Below, in pieces: positions 1-11,124 of a stretch of 32,919 bases of DNA (positions are counted from its first letter, which is position 1; every line of letters starts with the position of its first letter). The translations under genes were made by a program, and so were the position numbers. The DNA is taken from assembly GCA_018239675.1 (NCBI GenBank), contig JAFEGX010000081.1:1-32919 (forward strand), in the 5' to 3' direction. Source of the stretch: Verrucomicrobiota bacterium. GTDB taxonomy: Bacteria > Verrucomicrobiota > Verrucomicrobiia > Opitutales > Opitutaceae. The notes below the pieces were generated by a model. That model was not told the DNA's origin and searched no databases. It saw nothing but the letters and a program-made list of their open reading frames with translations.

Positions 1-77
1 CCCGCCTCGACCAGCATCCGCGCCTGGCGCTGCAACGCCGCCAGATCGATAGCCGGCGCTCCGCGCTCGCGCTCGAG
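1..77. repeat. 77-bp exact direct repeat, copy 1 (window edge)
   Basis: Bases 1-77 are identical, base for base, to 568-644; the next bases differ (78 is a, 645 is c). The offset is 567 bases, a multiple of three, so both copies are read in the same frame (RLDQHPRLALQRRQ...). Copy 1 is joined to sequence coding for the N-terminal half of a CzcC-like protein, whereas copy 2 sits at its natural place in the C-terminal half. A repeat of exactly 77 bases ending at the window edge looks like a contig end left by a k=77 assembly, but an in-frame tandem duplication of a 567-base unit would look the same. Confidence 0.9.
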
Positions 78-239
78 AACTTCGCCGGCACCGGCGCGGT
101 CCAGGGCGTCCGCAGCCTCGAGGCCACGGTGCAGGCCAGCCAGACGCTGTAGCGCGGGGGCAAGCGCGAGAAACGCGTCGCCCTGGCGGGCCGCGAGCGC
201 GCCGCCGCCACCCAAGAGGTCGCGGTCCGTCGCGCCGAC
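3..239 (+). pseudogene. Interrupted 5' part of CzcC-like gene
   Basis: The frame of the downstream TolC-family gene stays recognisable upstream of its first usable start. After the duplicated segment it reads ENFAGTGAVQGVRSLEATVQ, which resembles the N-terminal repeat of CzcC-type outer-membrane factors. An in-frame TAG then falls at 150-152, followed by RGGKREKRVALAGRERAA. Family members usually have Glu-Leu-Gly-Gly-Lys-Arg or similar there, so TAG may be a one-base change from GAG. No signal peptide or true N-terminus lies in the window. The fragment is therefore either a damaged gene or the product of an assembly fault. Confidence 0.6.
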
Positions 240-1127
240 TTGCTGGCCGCGACCACCTCGGCCTACCTGGAAACTCTGGCGGCCCAATCGCGCCTTGAAC
301 TCGCGACGGAGCCCCTCCGACTGGCCCGCGAGATGGTCGCCGCGGTCGACCAACGCGTGAAAGCCGGTGCCGCCTCGCCGGCGGAGTCGGCACGCACCCG
401 CGCCGCCTTGGCCGCCGCCGCGACGGAGCACGCGCGGGCCGAGGCGTCGCTCGCCGTCGCCCAGGCCACCCTGGCCGCCACCTGGGGCGGGGAGCCGGAC
501 GAAGTCGGCGCGGTGGCTGGAGTCCTGCGAGTGCCGGACGCCCTGCCGGATCGGGCCGAACTACTGTCCCGCCTCGACCAGCATCCGCGCCTGGCGCTGC
601 AACGCCGCCAGATCGATAGCCGGCGCTCCGCGCTCGCGCTCGAGCAGTCGCAGGGTGTGCCTGACGTCACGGTCGGCGGCGGCCTGCGTTTTCTGCGCGA
701 CGGCTCCGACGCCGGGTTGGTCGCCGGCGTCTCCGTGCCGCTGCCGGCCCGCAACCAGAACCAGGGCAACATCCGCGCCGCGCGCGAGACCCTGGCCGGC
801 GCCGAGCTGGGCGTGCGCGCGGTCGAGGTGGAACTCCGGACAGCGTTTTCGGCGGCGTGGCAGGATCTCGCCGTTTCGCACCAGGCGGCGCGCAATCTCC
901 GCGAGCAGGCGCTTCCCGCCACCACCGAGGCCTATGCGGCCGTGCGCCATGCCTACGAGCAGGGCCAGCTCCCGCTGATGGATGTCCTCGACGCGCAGCG
1001 CGCCCTTGTCGCGGTCCGGCGCGAATTCCTCGACGCGGAGACGGCCTACGCCCTCGCGCTGGCCCGGCTCGAGTCCCTGGCCGGCGCCCCGTCGGGCGCC
1101 GTGATCCATCTCCTCACCCAACCCTGA
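240..1127 (+). CDS. TolC-family outer-membrane factor (CzcC-like), truncated N-terminus
   Basis: This is the outer-membrane channel component of a tripartite heavy-metal efflux pump. The 295-residue open part starts at TTG 240 (the frame is open from 153) and covers the second half of the N-terminal coiled-coil repeat and the whole C-terminal repeat. Long Ala/Leu/Arg/Glu-rich helices are visible, as is the strand segment GVPDVTVGGGLRF that is typical of the family, and YEQGQLPLMDVLDAQRAL near the C-terminus is the usual late OEP motif. Complete relatives are about 400-450 residues with a signal peptide, and both the signal peptide and the first half are missing here. The adaptor gene starts 9 bases downstream, so one operon is likely. 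As given, the protein could not be exported; see the duplication and the TAG upstream. Confidence 0.8.
   Translation: MLAATTSAYLETLAAQSRLELATEPLRLAREMVAAVDQRVKAGAASPAESARTRAALAAAATEHARAEASLAVAQATLAATWGGEPDEVGAVAGVLRVPDALPDRAELLSRLDQHPRLALQRRQIDSRRSALALEQSQGVPDVTVGGGLRFLRDGSDAGLVAGVSVPLPARNQNQGNIRAARETLAGAELGVRAVEVELRTAFSAAWQDLAVSHQAARNLREQALPATTEAYAAVRHAYEQGQLPLMDVLDAQRALVAVRREFLDAETAYALALARLESLAGAPSGAVIHLLTQP
568..644. repeat. 77-bp exact direct repeat, copy 2
   Basis: This is the internal copy of the repeat at 1-77, inside the C-terminal half of the CzcC-like gene. Here the reading frame continues naturally into SQGVPDVTVGGG, the expected sequence of a TolC-family protein. This is therefore the original context and the copy at the window edge is the displaced one. 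Confidence 0.9.
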
Positions 1128-1136
1128 TTCCTTTCC

Positions 1137-5617
<4,481 letters not shown>

Positions 5618-5639
5618 AGCCATTTCTGTCCATGTTGAC

Positions 5640-5760
5640 GTCACCGAGAACACCGAGCCAATGCGAAGGACACGGAGCCAGTGAGGCGGAGGCGGGCTCC
5701 AGCCTCCCCGGCGAATCCAGGTTCGGTGACCTCAGTGCATCCGCCGTGATCTCGGTGGCA
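5640..5760. repeat. Inverted pair of 9-base-period repeats (CACCGAGAA type)
   Basis: The left arm, 5640-5680, repeats units such as CACCGAGAA, CACCGAGCC and GACACGGAG with a 9-base step. The right arm, 5722-5760, is the same motif reversed (CGGTGACCT, CGCCGTGAT, CTCGGTGGC). The arms could fold into one imperfect stem over about 40 bases between them. The pair fills most of the gap between the RND pump and the lipoprotein gene. No coding sequence is supported here. Confidence 0.7.
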
Positions 5761-5863
5761 CCTGCCGGCGATCACGCCGCCGCGACCGCCGGAACCAAGG
5801 GCAGATCGACCTGGGTTTTCTGTGCCTGCTTGCGGCGAAGGCTTCGATGAAACGACTCTAGCT

Positions 5864-6280
5864 ATGAAGATCCAAGTGGTCCCCCTCCTCGCCGCGGCCG
5901 TGCTGGCTGGCTGCGTCACTCCTTACCGGGCACCCTCCGACGTGGCGCACATCCGGCTCGCGCCGGTCGACTCGCGCGTGGTGAAGGTTGAGAAGATCTG
6001 GCTCGAGCGCGAAGCGGGCCCGCTGGTCGTGACCGGCCACGTCCTGAAGCGCCTCGGCGGCGGCGACACCCGCGGAACGCACCTCGACGTGACGTTGTAC
6101 GACGCCCGTGGCGCGGTGCTGCGCCAGGCCAAGGCGGCGTTCAGCCCGACGGAACTCGTGACAACCTACCACAAGCATCCGCACGGGAAGTACCGGGTGG
6201 AACTCGATCCCCTGCCGCCCGGAACGGCGACGATCGAGGTCCGGGCGCATGAAGGCGCGGAGGGAACGGTGGACGGTTGA
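5864..6280 (+). CDS. Small putative lipoprotein, unknown function
   Basis: I do not recognise this 138-residue protein. The start is set at ATG 5864 because it gives a clean lipoprotein signal: Lys2, a hydrophobic core and the lipobox VLAGC with Cys17. The longer in-frame start at 5822 would put 14 polar residues ahead of it. The mature part looks like a small beta-sandwich. Recognisable stretches are VVKVEKIWLEREAGPLVVTG, TRGTHLDVTLYDARGAVL and a closing LPPGTATIEVRAHE, reminiscent of domains that read 'transform, add, compare' in periplasmic lipoproteins. It is predicted to sit in the envelope. It lies 246 bases downstream of the RND pump, so operon membership is doubtful. Its TGA falls inside a 7-base repeat array. 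Confidence 0.75.
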   Translation: MKIQVVPLLAAAVLAGCVTPYRAPSDVAHIRLAPVDSRVVKVEKIWLEREAGPLVVTGHVLKRLGGGDTRGTHLDVTLYDARGAVLRQAKAAFSPTELVTTYHKHPHGKYRVELDPLPPGTATIEVRAHEGAEGTVDG

Positions 6281-6301
6281 CGTTGGACAGTGGGCGTGTT
6301 C
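6267..6301. repeat. Heptad array, CGGTGGA type
   Basis: Five consecutive 7-base units read CGGTGGA, CGGTTGA, CGTTGGA, CAGTGGG and CGTGTTC. The stop codon of the upstream lipoprotein gene (6278-6280) is part of the second unit, so the array has invaded or been recruited as the gene's 3' end. Confidence 0.65.
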
Positions 6302-6318
6302 GAGCACCGGACCGGGGT

Positions 6319-6408
6319 GGCCGCAAGAAGGCGCAGAAAGCGCAGAGGCGCGATGAGCGGTCAGCTCTCCGCAGGTTTGGTTCTGCGCCTTTTGCGCCTC
6401 TTGGCGGC
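6319..6408. repeat. Inverted pair of 9-base-period repeats (GGCGCAGAA type)
   Basis: The left arm, 6319-6348, reads GGCCGCAAGAAGGCGCAGAA and onward. The right arm, 6381-6408, is its near-complement (TTCTGCGCC, TTTTGCGCC, TCTTGGCGGC). The spacer is about 32 bases. Related arms occur at 7683-7712, 20357-20379 and 29390-29530. The pair lies between the lipoprotein gene and the convergent TMEM175-like gene and could act as a bidirectional terminator, but there is no T-run. Confidence 0.75.
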
Positions 6409-6472
6409 GAATGGCATGTCCGAGGCAGGCAGCGGATTGCTGACCGTTCTCAAGTTCGGATCAAACCCGCAG

Positions 6473-7048
6473 TCAGTGCTCGAGCGTCTTCTCGATCCGA
6501 CGGTCGGGGACGAGCCAGATGATCGCGACGGCGGCGTAGAGCAGGACGCCGAGCCACGGGGTGAGGAAGGCGAGGGCGATGCCGATGGCGTAGATCACGA
6601 CGGAGATCCGGCCCTTGAAGTCTGAGCCGATGGCCTTGGCGAGGGCCGAGTCGGTGCCGTGGTGGCGGAGCAGCACGCGCACCAGGATGTAGTAGGCCGT
6701 GGCGGCGAGGATCAGCACCGCCCCGTACACCACGACCGGCCACTTCGCGAAATGGTTCTCGCCCATCCAGCCGGTCGTGAAGGGAAACAGCGACAGCCAG
6801 AACAGCAGGTGCAGGTTGGCCCAGAGCGTCGCCCCGTTCACGTGCTTCACCACCTGGAACAGGTGATGGTGGTTGTTCCAGTAGAGGCCGACGTTCACGA
6901 AACTCAGCACATAGCTGAGGAACACCGGCCAGATGGAATGCAGTTCCCCGAGCTCGACCCCGTGAGGAACCTTCATCTCCAGCACCATGATCGTGATGAT
7001 GATCGCGACGACTCCGTCGCTGAACGCTTCAAGCCGGCCCTTGTGCAT
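6473..7048 (-). CDS. TMEM175-family (DUF1211) membrane protein
   Basis: This is a predicted inner-membrane protein of the bacterial TMEM175 family, whose characterised members are potassium channels. At 191 residues it matches the usual single-repeat bacterial form. The family motif is at the very N-terminus: MHKGRLEAFSDGVVAIIIT contains Arg5 and Phe9-Ser10-Asp11 in helix 1. About five to six hydrophobic helices follow, including PVFLSYVLSFVNVGLYWNNH (around residues 46-65), which carries the Trp-Asn-Asn-His typical of the family. It ends in a charged tail (PDRRIEKTLEH). It stands alone, flanked by repeat arrays on both sides. Channel activity is inferred from the family only. Confidence 0.88.
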   Translation of the reverse strand: MHKGRLEAFSDGVVAIIITIMVLEMKVPHGVELGELHSIWPVFLSYVLSFVNVGLYWNNHHHLFQVVKHVNGATLWANLHLLFWLSLFPFTTGWMGENHFAKWPVVVYGAVLILAATAYYILVRVLLRHHGTDSALAKAIGSDFKGRISVVIYAIGIALAFLTPWLGVLLYAAVAIIWLVPDRRIEKTLEH

Positions 7049-7161
7049 GCGCGTGGGACGTTGGCGGGCCGTGGCGCGGAGTTCAATCCCGGGGGAAGCA
7101 ACCGCCCTGGGCCGGCCGGTGCCTGGACCGGGTGCGGGGTTGGTGGGGCGGAAGGCGAGAA

Positions 7162-7210
7162 GCTCTAGGCTTTAGGCGGTAGGCGAATGGCCGTAGGCGG
7201 CGGGCGGTGT
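7162..7210. repeat. Heptad array, GCNNTAG type
   Basis: Seven exact-length units follow one another: GCTCTAG, GCTTTAG, GCGGTAG, GCGAATG, GCCGTAG, GCGGCGG and GCGGTGT. It lies in the 271-base gap between the starts of the TMEM175-like gene and the ABM-like gene. Nothing else was recognised in that gap. Confidence 0.75.
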
Positions 7211-7319
7211 TGGCGACTGGCGGAGTCTATGGGTTGGTCAGCTTGTCGCCGAAAGCTGACTGCCCATAACGGCTCGACCGCGGGGGTGGGGGTCGCTAGC
7301 GGTCTCTGGTCGCCCTGTG

Positions 7320-7622
7320 ATGCACTACCGAATCTGGCGTTACCAAGTCACCCCGGGGCGGGCCGAGGCCTTCCTGGCGGCCTATGGCTCGATGGGCTCC
7401 TGGGCGCAACTGTTCGCGCTGGCTTCGGGCTATCTCGGCACCCGGCTGCTTCGGCCCGAGCAGGGGGATGGTAGCTGGATGACGATCGACTGCTGGGAGA
7501 GCCGGGAGCATTGGGAGACTTTTCTCAACGCCCACCGCGAGCGCTACGAGGCGCTCGGCCGCAAGCTCGCCGACCTCACGACCTCGAACGTCCTCGTCGG
7601 GATCTACGAATCCGCCGAGTAG
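7320..7622 (+). CDS. ABM-like small protein (dimeric alpha/beta barrel)
   Basis: This 100-residue protein looks like a member of the antibiotic-biosynthesis-monooxygenase fold group. It begins MHYRIWRYQVTPGRAEAFLA (strand then helix), has the middle strand WMTIDCWESREHWETFL that is characteristic of ABM/EthD-type ferredoxin-like domains, and ends with a short strand VLVGIYES. Such proteins are usually homodimers and include monooxygenases and many members of unknown role, so I assign no substrate. ATG 7320 is preferred over the overlapping GTG 7317. No clear ribosome binding site is visible. The gene is isolated between repeat arrays. Confidence 0.75.
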   Translation: MHYRIWRYQVTPGRAEAFLAAYGSMGSWAQLFALASGYLGTRLLRPEQGDGSWMTIDCWESREHWETFLNAHRERYEALGRKLADLTTSNVLVGIYESAE

Positions 7623-7632
7623 GAAACGGGCG

Positions 7633-7667
7633 GTCGGCGTTCAGCGCTCAGCCGTCAGCTGCGGGCG
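7633..7667. repeat. Heptad array, TTCAGCG type
   Basis: Five 7-base units read GTCGGCG, TTCAGCG, CTCAGCC, GTCAGCT and GCGGGCG. It begins 11 bases after the stop of the ABM-like gene. It is followed by a 9-base-period arm and then an 8-base-period array, so three unrelated repeat types are stacked in one 175-base gap. Confidence 0.65.
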
Positions 7668-7682
7668 AGACCAATCCGGTCA

Positions 7683-7712
7683 GCCGCAAAGAGGCGCACA
7701 AGGCGCAGAGGA
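7683..7712. repeat. Single arm of 9-base-period repeat (GGCGCAGAA type)
   Basis: The sequence reads GCCGCAAAGAGGCGCACAAG and onward, the same family as the left arms at 6319 and 29390. No reversed partner was found nearby, so this appears to be a solo arm. Confidence 0.65.
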
Positions 7713-7731
7713 GTCCCAGCCACGCTAGATC

Positions 7732-7771
7732 CATTTCCCGATTTCCCGGTTTCTTAATTTCCCAATTTTCA
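7732..7771. repeat. Octamer array, GATTTCCC type
   Basis: Five 8-base units read CATTTCCC, GATTTCCC, GGTTTCTT, AATTTCCC and AATTTTCA. This T-rich, pyrimidine-biased tract contrasts with the GC-rich surroundings. It ends 26 bases before the stop of the minus-strand GNAT gene, and on that strand it reads as an A/G-rich downstream tract. Confidence 0.65.
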
Positions 7772-7797
7772 GCCCTTCCTCCCTTTGCCTTGGGCTC

Positions 7798-8223
7798 CTA
7801 GAGATCGATCCCCATGGGCTCGGCGAACTCGAGGGCTTCCCAGCCCTGGCGCTGCCAGAACTGGCGACCAAGGTGGTTGTCCCGTGCGACAAGGATGAGC
7901 ACGCGGGTGAGCCCGGCCTCGCGCAGGGTGGCCAACGACCGCTGGGCCAGCTCGCGGCCGATGCCGGCGCCGCGGGCGCGGGCGGCGACGGACAGGTGGT
8001 ACAGGAATCCCCGCCGGCCGTCGTGACCGCCGAGCACGGCGCCCACCAGCTGCCCGTCTTGAATGGCGACGAAGCTCAGGCCGGGATTGCGCCGCAGGTA
8101 GTGCGTCAGCTCCCCGACACTGTCGCCCTCGGCCAGCTCGACGCCCTCGGTCTCGGACCACAGGCGCCGAGCGGGCTCGAGGTCGGCCGGGGTCATCGGG
8201 CGGTAGGTGACGGCGGCGGACAT
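7798..8223 (-). CDS. GNAT-family N-acetyltransferase
   Basis: This 141-residue acetyltransferase is of the GCN5 fold and acts in the cytoplasm. It starts at ATG 8223 (MSAAVTYRPMTPADLEPARR), giving the usual first strand and helix. The longer frame upstream only runs backwards through arsM. The acetyl-CoA-binding motif A is visible as LSVAARARGAGIGRELAQRS (Arg/Gln-x-x-Gly-x-Gly/Ala type), with DNHLGRQFWQRQGWE as motif B. The sequence resembles YpeA-type GNATs. It begins 10 bases after the arsM stop on the same strand, so it is probably the last gene of the arsenic operon. GNATs in ars operons (ArsN types) acetylate organoarsenicals, but that role is only inferred from position here. The substrate is unknown. 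Confidence 0.85.
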   Translation of the reverse strand: MSAAVTYRPMTPADLEPARRLWSETEGVELAEGDSVGELTHYLRRNPGLSFVAIQDGQLVGAVLGGHDGRRGFLYHLSVAARARGAGIGRELAQRSLATLREAGLTRVLILVARDNHLGRQFWQRQGWEALEFAEPMGIDL

Positions 8224-8233
8224 GGGCCCGGCC

Positions 8234-9079
8234 TCACGCACCGCAGTCGGGACCGCAGCAGGCGGCGGCGGGCTTCCGCGCGGTGACTTCGGCCGCGAAG
8301 ACCTTGGACTCGAACCCGCGCTTCGACTCCCAGCTGGTGATGATCTCATCGGTGTTGCCCTTCGGCTTGATGCCAATGTCGACGAAGCCGGCCTCCGCGA
8401 GGATCCGGGTGAGCTCCGCCAGCGGGGTGGCGCCCGAGAGGCAGCCGCTGTGCAGCGCGAGGTCGCGTTTCACCTCCTCCGGCAACTCCGCGCGGGCGAC
8501 GACGTCGGAGACGGCCAGCCGGCCGCCCGGCCGCAGCACGCGGAACGCCTCCCGGTAGACGGGACGCTTGTCGGGGCAGAGGTTGATGACGCAGTTGGAG
8601 ATGATGACGTCGATCGACGCGTCGGCCACGGGCAGCGCCTCGATCTCGCCGAGCCGGAAATCCACATTGGTGTAATTGCTCCGCTTCGCGTTCGCGCGGG
8701 CCTTGGCGACCATCTCGGCGGTCATGTCGACGCCGATGACCCGGCCGGTGGGGCCGACCTGCCGCGACGCGAGGAAGGCGTCGAAGCCGGCGCCAGCGCC
8801 GAGGTCGAGCACGACCTGGCCCGCGGTGAGCGAGGCGAGCGCCACGGGATTCCCGCAGCCGAGGCCGAGATTGGCGCCCTCAGGAATGCTGGCGAGGTCC
8901 GCCTCGGAATATCCCAGCGTACGGGCCTGGGCGTCGGCCGAGCAGCACCCGCCGCCGGCCGCGCGGGGCGCGGACGACGAGCAGCAGCTCGACGAGCCCT
9001 CGGTCTTCGCGGCCACCGCACCGTAGTGCCGGCGGACTTCCTCACGGATGGTTTCAGAGTCGGGTTGGGTGGTATTCAT
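8234..9079 (-). CDS. arsM: Arsenite S-adenosylmethionine methyltransferase ArsM
   Basis: This cytoplasmic enzyme methylates As(III) with SAM to methylated and volatile arsenicals. The 281-residue protein, from ATG 9079, has the SAM motif [15 protein letters not shown] (about residues 90-104) and the ArsM hallmark cysteines: Cys75 in GLGCGNPVA, Cys163 and Cys168 in [11 protein letters not shown], and Cys213 in LHSGCLSGA. The N-terminus also carries paired cysteines (Cys32-Cys33, Cys45-Cys46) and the C-terminus has [10 protein letters not shown], both plausible metalloid-binding tails. An in-frame TTG at 9088 is a less likely start. It lies 24 bases downstream of acr3 and 10 bases upstream of the GNAT gene. 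Expression is expected to follow ArsR. Confidence 0.94.
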   Translation of the reverse strand: MNTTQPDSETIREEVRRHYGAVAAKTEGSSSCCSSSAPRAAGGGCCSADAQARTLGYSEADLASIPEGANLGLGCGNPVALASLTAGQVVLDLGAGAGFDAFLASRQVGPTGRVIGVDMTAEMVAKARANAKRSNYTNVDFRLGEIEALPVADASIDVIISNCVINLCPDKRPVYREAFRVLRPGGRLAVSDVVARAELPEEVKRDLALHSGCLSGATPLAELTRILAEAGFVDIGIKPKGNTDEIITSWESKRGFESKVFAAEVTARKPAAACCGPDCGA

Positions 9080-9103
9080 GGCGGACAAGATAGGGGCGGT
9101 GGG

Positions 9104-10150
9104 CTAGGCCGGGCCGTTCCCGCGGAGGCGGAGCGCGACCTGTACGAGGAGGATCAGGGCCGGCACCTCGATGAGCGGGCCAACGACGGCGGCGAAGGCG
9201 ACGCCGGAATTCAGGCCGAACACCGCGATGGCGACGGCGATCGCGAGCTCGAAATTGTTGCCGGCGGACGTGAAGGCGAGGGTGGTGGAGCGCTCGTAGT
9301 CGGCGCCGAGCTTCTTCGCCATGGCGAAGCTCGTGAAAAACATGATCGCGAAATACAGCGCGAGCGGGACGGCGATGCGCAGCACGTCGCGCGGCAGCTC
9401 CACGATGGATTCGCCCTTGAAGGTGAACATCATGACGATCGTGAACAGCAGCGCGCCGAGCGTGAGCGGCGAGACCCGCGGCAGGAAGACCCGCTCGTAC
9501 CACTCCTCGCCCTTCCATCCGGCGAGGAACACGCGGCTGAGCGCGCCGGCGGCGAACGGGATGCCGAGGTAGGTCATGACGCTCCAAAACACGTCAACCA
9601 TCGAGATCTGGACGATGCGGCCCTGGAGCCCGAAATACGGCGGCAGGACCGTCAGGAACAGCCACGCGTAGGCGCTGTAGGTCAGGATCTGCGCGATGCT
9701 GTTGAGCGCGACGAGCCCGGCGGCGTACTCGCGGCTGCCCTTCGCGAGGTCGTTCCAGACGAGCACCATCGCGATGCAGCGCGCGATGCCGACGAGGATC
9801 AGTCCGACCATGTAGTCGGGGTGGTCGCGGAGCAGGGTGACGGCCAGCAGGAACATCAGCGCGGGGCCGACGAGCCAGTTCTGCACGAGGGAGAGGCCGA
9901 GCACACGCGTGTCGGCGAAGACCTTCGGCAGCTCGCGGTAGCGGACCTTGGCGAGCGGGGGATACATCATCAGGATGAGCCCCACGGCGATCGGGAGATT
10001 GGTGGTGCCGACCGTGAACGGCGCGAAGAACTTCGCCGGGTCGCGCAGCACGAAGTGCCCGAGCGCGACGCCGGTGGCCATCGCGGCGAAGATCCACAGC
10101 GTGAGGTAGCGGTCGACGAACGAGAGCCCCTTGGCGATGCTGTTTTTCAT
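9104..10150 (-). CDS. acr3: Arsenite efflux transporter, ACR3 family
   Basis: This inner-membrane carrier exports arsenite. The 348-residue protein has the ten-helix pattern of ACR3. It includes [15 protein letters not shown], the strongly conserved [18 protein letters not shown] with Cys125 (the cysteine required in characterised ACR3 proteins), and [18 protein letters not shown] near residue 290, which holds the conserved Asn-Asn-Phe-Glu. The ATG at 10150 overlaps the arsC stop by four bases (ATGA), implying translational coupling. It is the bile-acid/arsenite type and not the ArsB type. Confidence 0.95.
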   Translation of the reverse strand: MKNSIAKGLSFVDRYLTLWIFAAMATGVALGHFVLRDPAKFFAPFTVGTTNLPIAVGLILMMYPPLAKVRYRELPKVFADTRVLGLSLVQNWLVGPALMFLLAVTLLRDHPDYMVGLILVGIARCIAMVLVWNDLAKGSREYAAGLVALNSIAQILTYSAYAWLFLTVLPPYFGLQGRIVQISMVDVFWSVMTYLGIPFAAGALSRVFLAGWKGEEWYERVFLPRVSPLTLGALLFTIVMMFTFKGESIVELPRDVLRIAVPLALYFAIMFFTSFAMAKKLGADYERSTTLAFTSAGNNFELAIAVAIAVFGLNSGVAFAAVVGPLIEVPALILLVQVALRLRGNGPA

Positions 10151-10605
10151 GGGCGCTCCTGGGCCTTGAGCTGGTCACGGCGGCCGTCGGCGTAGGCGGT
10201 AAACGTCCGGCGGATCTCGTTCCGCACGCGCCGGAACACGGCCAGCTTCTCCTCGTCGGTGCCGGTGGCGTGGGCGGGATCCTCGAACGGCCAGTGGTGG
10301 CGGTTGACCTGGCCGGGAAAGATGGGGCAGGCCTGGTCGGCGTGGCCGCAGACCGTGATCACCGTCTCGACCGGCTGGGAGGTGAACTCGCCCAGGTGCT
10401 TCGACGTGTGCGAGGAGATATCGAGGCCGATCTCGGCCATGACCTTGATGGCCAGCGGATGCACGAAGCCGGCGGGCCTGGAGCCGGCGCTGACGACGTG
10501 GAGGAAGTCGCCGGCGGCGGCGTGGAGGATGCCCTCGGCGAGATGACTGCGGCAGGAGTTGCCGGTGCAGAGGATGAGGACGGTGGGCTTGGCGGGGGCA
10601 GTCAT
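10147..10605 (-). CDS. arsC: Arsenate reductase ArsC, low-molecular-weight phosphatase type
   Basis: This enzyme reduces arsenate to arsenite so that it can be exported by ACR3 and methylated by ArsM. The 152-residue protein has the phosphatase loop LCTGNSCRS with nucleophile Cys13 and Cys18 (Cys-x5-Arg). Cys86 and Cys93 ([13 protein letters not shown]) match the shuttle cysteines of the thioredoxin-coupled Bacillus/Staphylococcus enzyme. The conserved helix [10 protein letters not shown] and the WPFEDPA segment follow. The start at ATG 10605 overlaps the arsR stop by four bases, and the stop overlaps the acr3 start by four. The longer upstream frame runs through arsR and is not real. Confidence 0.94.
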   Translation of the reverse strand: MTAPAKPTVLILCTGNSCRSHLAEGILHAAAGDFLHVVSAGSRPAGFVHPLAIKVMAEIGLDISSHTSKHLGEFTSQPVETVITVCGHADQACPIFPGQVNRHHWPFEDPAHATGTDEEKLAVFRRVRNEIRRTFTAYADGRRDQLKAQERP

Positions 10606-10952
10606 GACTTGGCGCAGGGGCAGGGATCGAACGTCGGGGCGTACTTGCGGAGCCGGGCGAGGTCGCCGCGGAAGACGGGCTCGTCGCGCACGCAGTCCTG
10701 GAGACAGGCGAGGTTGGCGCTGAGCTCCGGCGGCGTCTTGGCGGGCAGGGAATACATCATCCAGGTGCCGCGTCGCTCGACCTCGACCATGCCGCGGGCC
10801 CGGAGATAGGCGAGGTGCTTGGAGATCTTCACCTGCGGCTCCCGGAGTACCGACTGGAAATGGCAGACGCACAGCGGCCCCTGGGCCAGGAGATGCAGGA
10901 TCCGCAGCCGGGTCCGGTCGCACAGGCATTCGTAAATCTGAACGATGTCCAT
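10602..10952 (-). CDS. arsR: ArsR-family metalloregulator
   Basis: This is a dimeric winged-helix repressor of the SmtB/ArsR family that leaves DNA on binding As(III). The 116-residue protein starts at ATG 10952 (MDIVQIYECLCDRTRLRILH). The metalloid-binding motif in the alpha-3 helix is LCVCHF with Cys28 and Cys30. Extra cysteine pairs are present at Cys9/Cys11 and at the C-terminus (DPCPCAKS). The recognition helix region is QVKISKHLAYLRARG, followed by the wing VEVERRGTWMMYSL. It heads the operon arsR-arsC-acr3-arsM-GNAT and probably represses it. The 48-codon upstream extension lies in a repeat array and is discounted. Confidence 0.93.
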   Translation of the reverse strand: MDIVQIYECLCDRTRLRILHLLAQGPLCVCHFQSVLREPQVKISKHLAYLRARGMVEVERRGTWMMYSLPAKTPPELSANLACLQDCVRDEPVFRGDLARLRKYAPTFDPCPCAKS

Positions 10953-10963
10953 GGTTTCAACAT

Positions 10964-10996
10964 GCCTAGGCCGGAATATACTGCAAGAGGAATATG
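10964..10996 (-). promoter_or_regulatory. Candidate ArsR operator/promoter region
   Basis: Immediately upstream of arsR there are two direct copies of GGAATAT (10973-10979 and 10989-10995), with starts 16 bases apart, and an 8-base palindrome GCCTAGGC (10964-10971). This is the only AT-rich patch in the leader and is the right size for an ArsR dimer site. No clear -35/-10 pair was recognised, so the assignment rests on position and repeat spacing. Confidence 0.35.
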
Positions 10997-11016
10997 GCGG
11001 AGCGGTTGGCGGCGGC

Positions 11017-11124
11017 CGATGACCGGTGGACTGTGGCCGGTGGGCAGTGGACGGAGAAAGCTGGGTGGTGGCTCGCGCCCGGCCTTCAACGCTCAACCTT
11101 CAACTTTCATCACCCGACGCTCAA
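11017..11124. repeat. Two heptad arrays flanking a 24-base spacer
   Basis: The left array, 11017-11058, has six units (CGATGAC, CGGTGGA, CTGTGGC, CGGTGGG, CAGTGGA, CGGAGAA). The right array, 11083-11124, has six units of another type (CCTTCAA, CGCTCAA, CCTTCAA, CTTTCAT, CACCCGA, CGCTCAA). The left consensus equals that of the array at 6267-6301. The right array ends over the stop codon of the minus-strand gene at 11121. Together they fill the gap between arsR and that gene. Confidence 0.7.

Noticed and set aside
8207..10195. 662-codon plus-strand frame across the ars genes
   Set aside because: It runs antisense through arsM and acr3, is full of Glu/Arg/Gly/Asp repeats, and the minus-strand genes explain the region fully.
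10953..11096. N-terminal extension of ArsR to 11096
   Set aside because: The 48 extra codons encode a Ser/Pro/Thr-rich stretch made of heptad array and the probable operator; ArsR proteins start near 10952.
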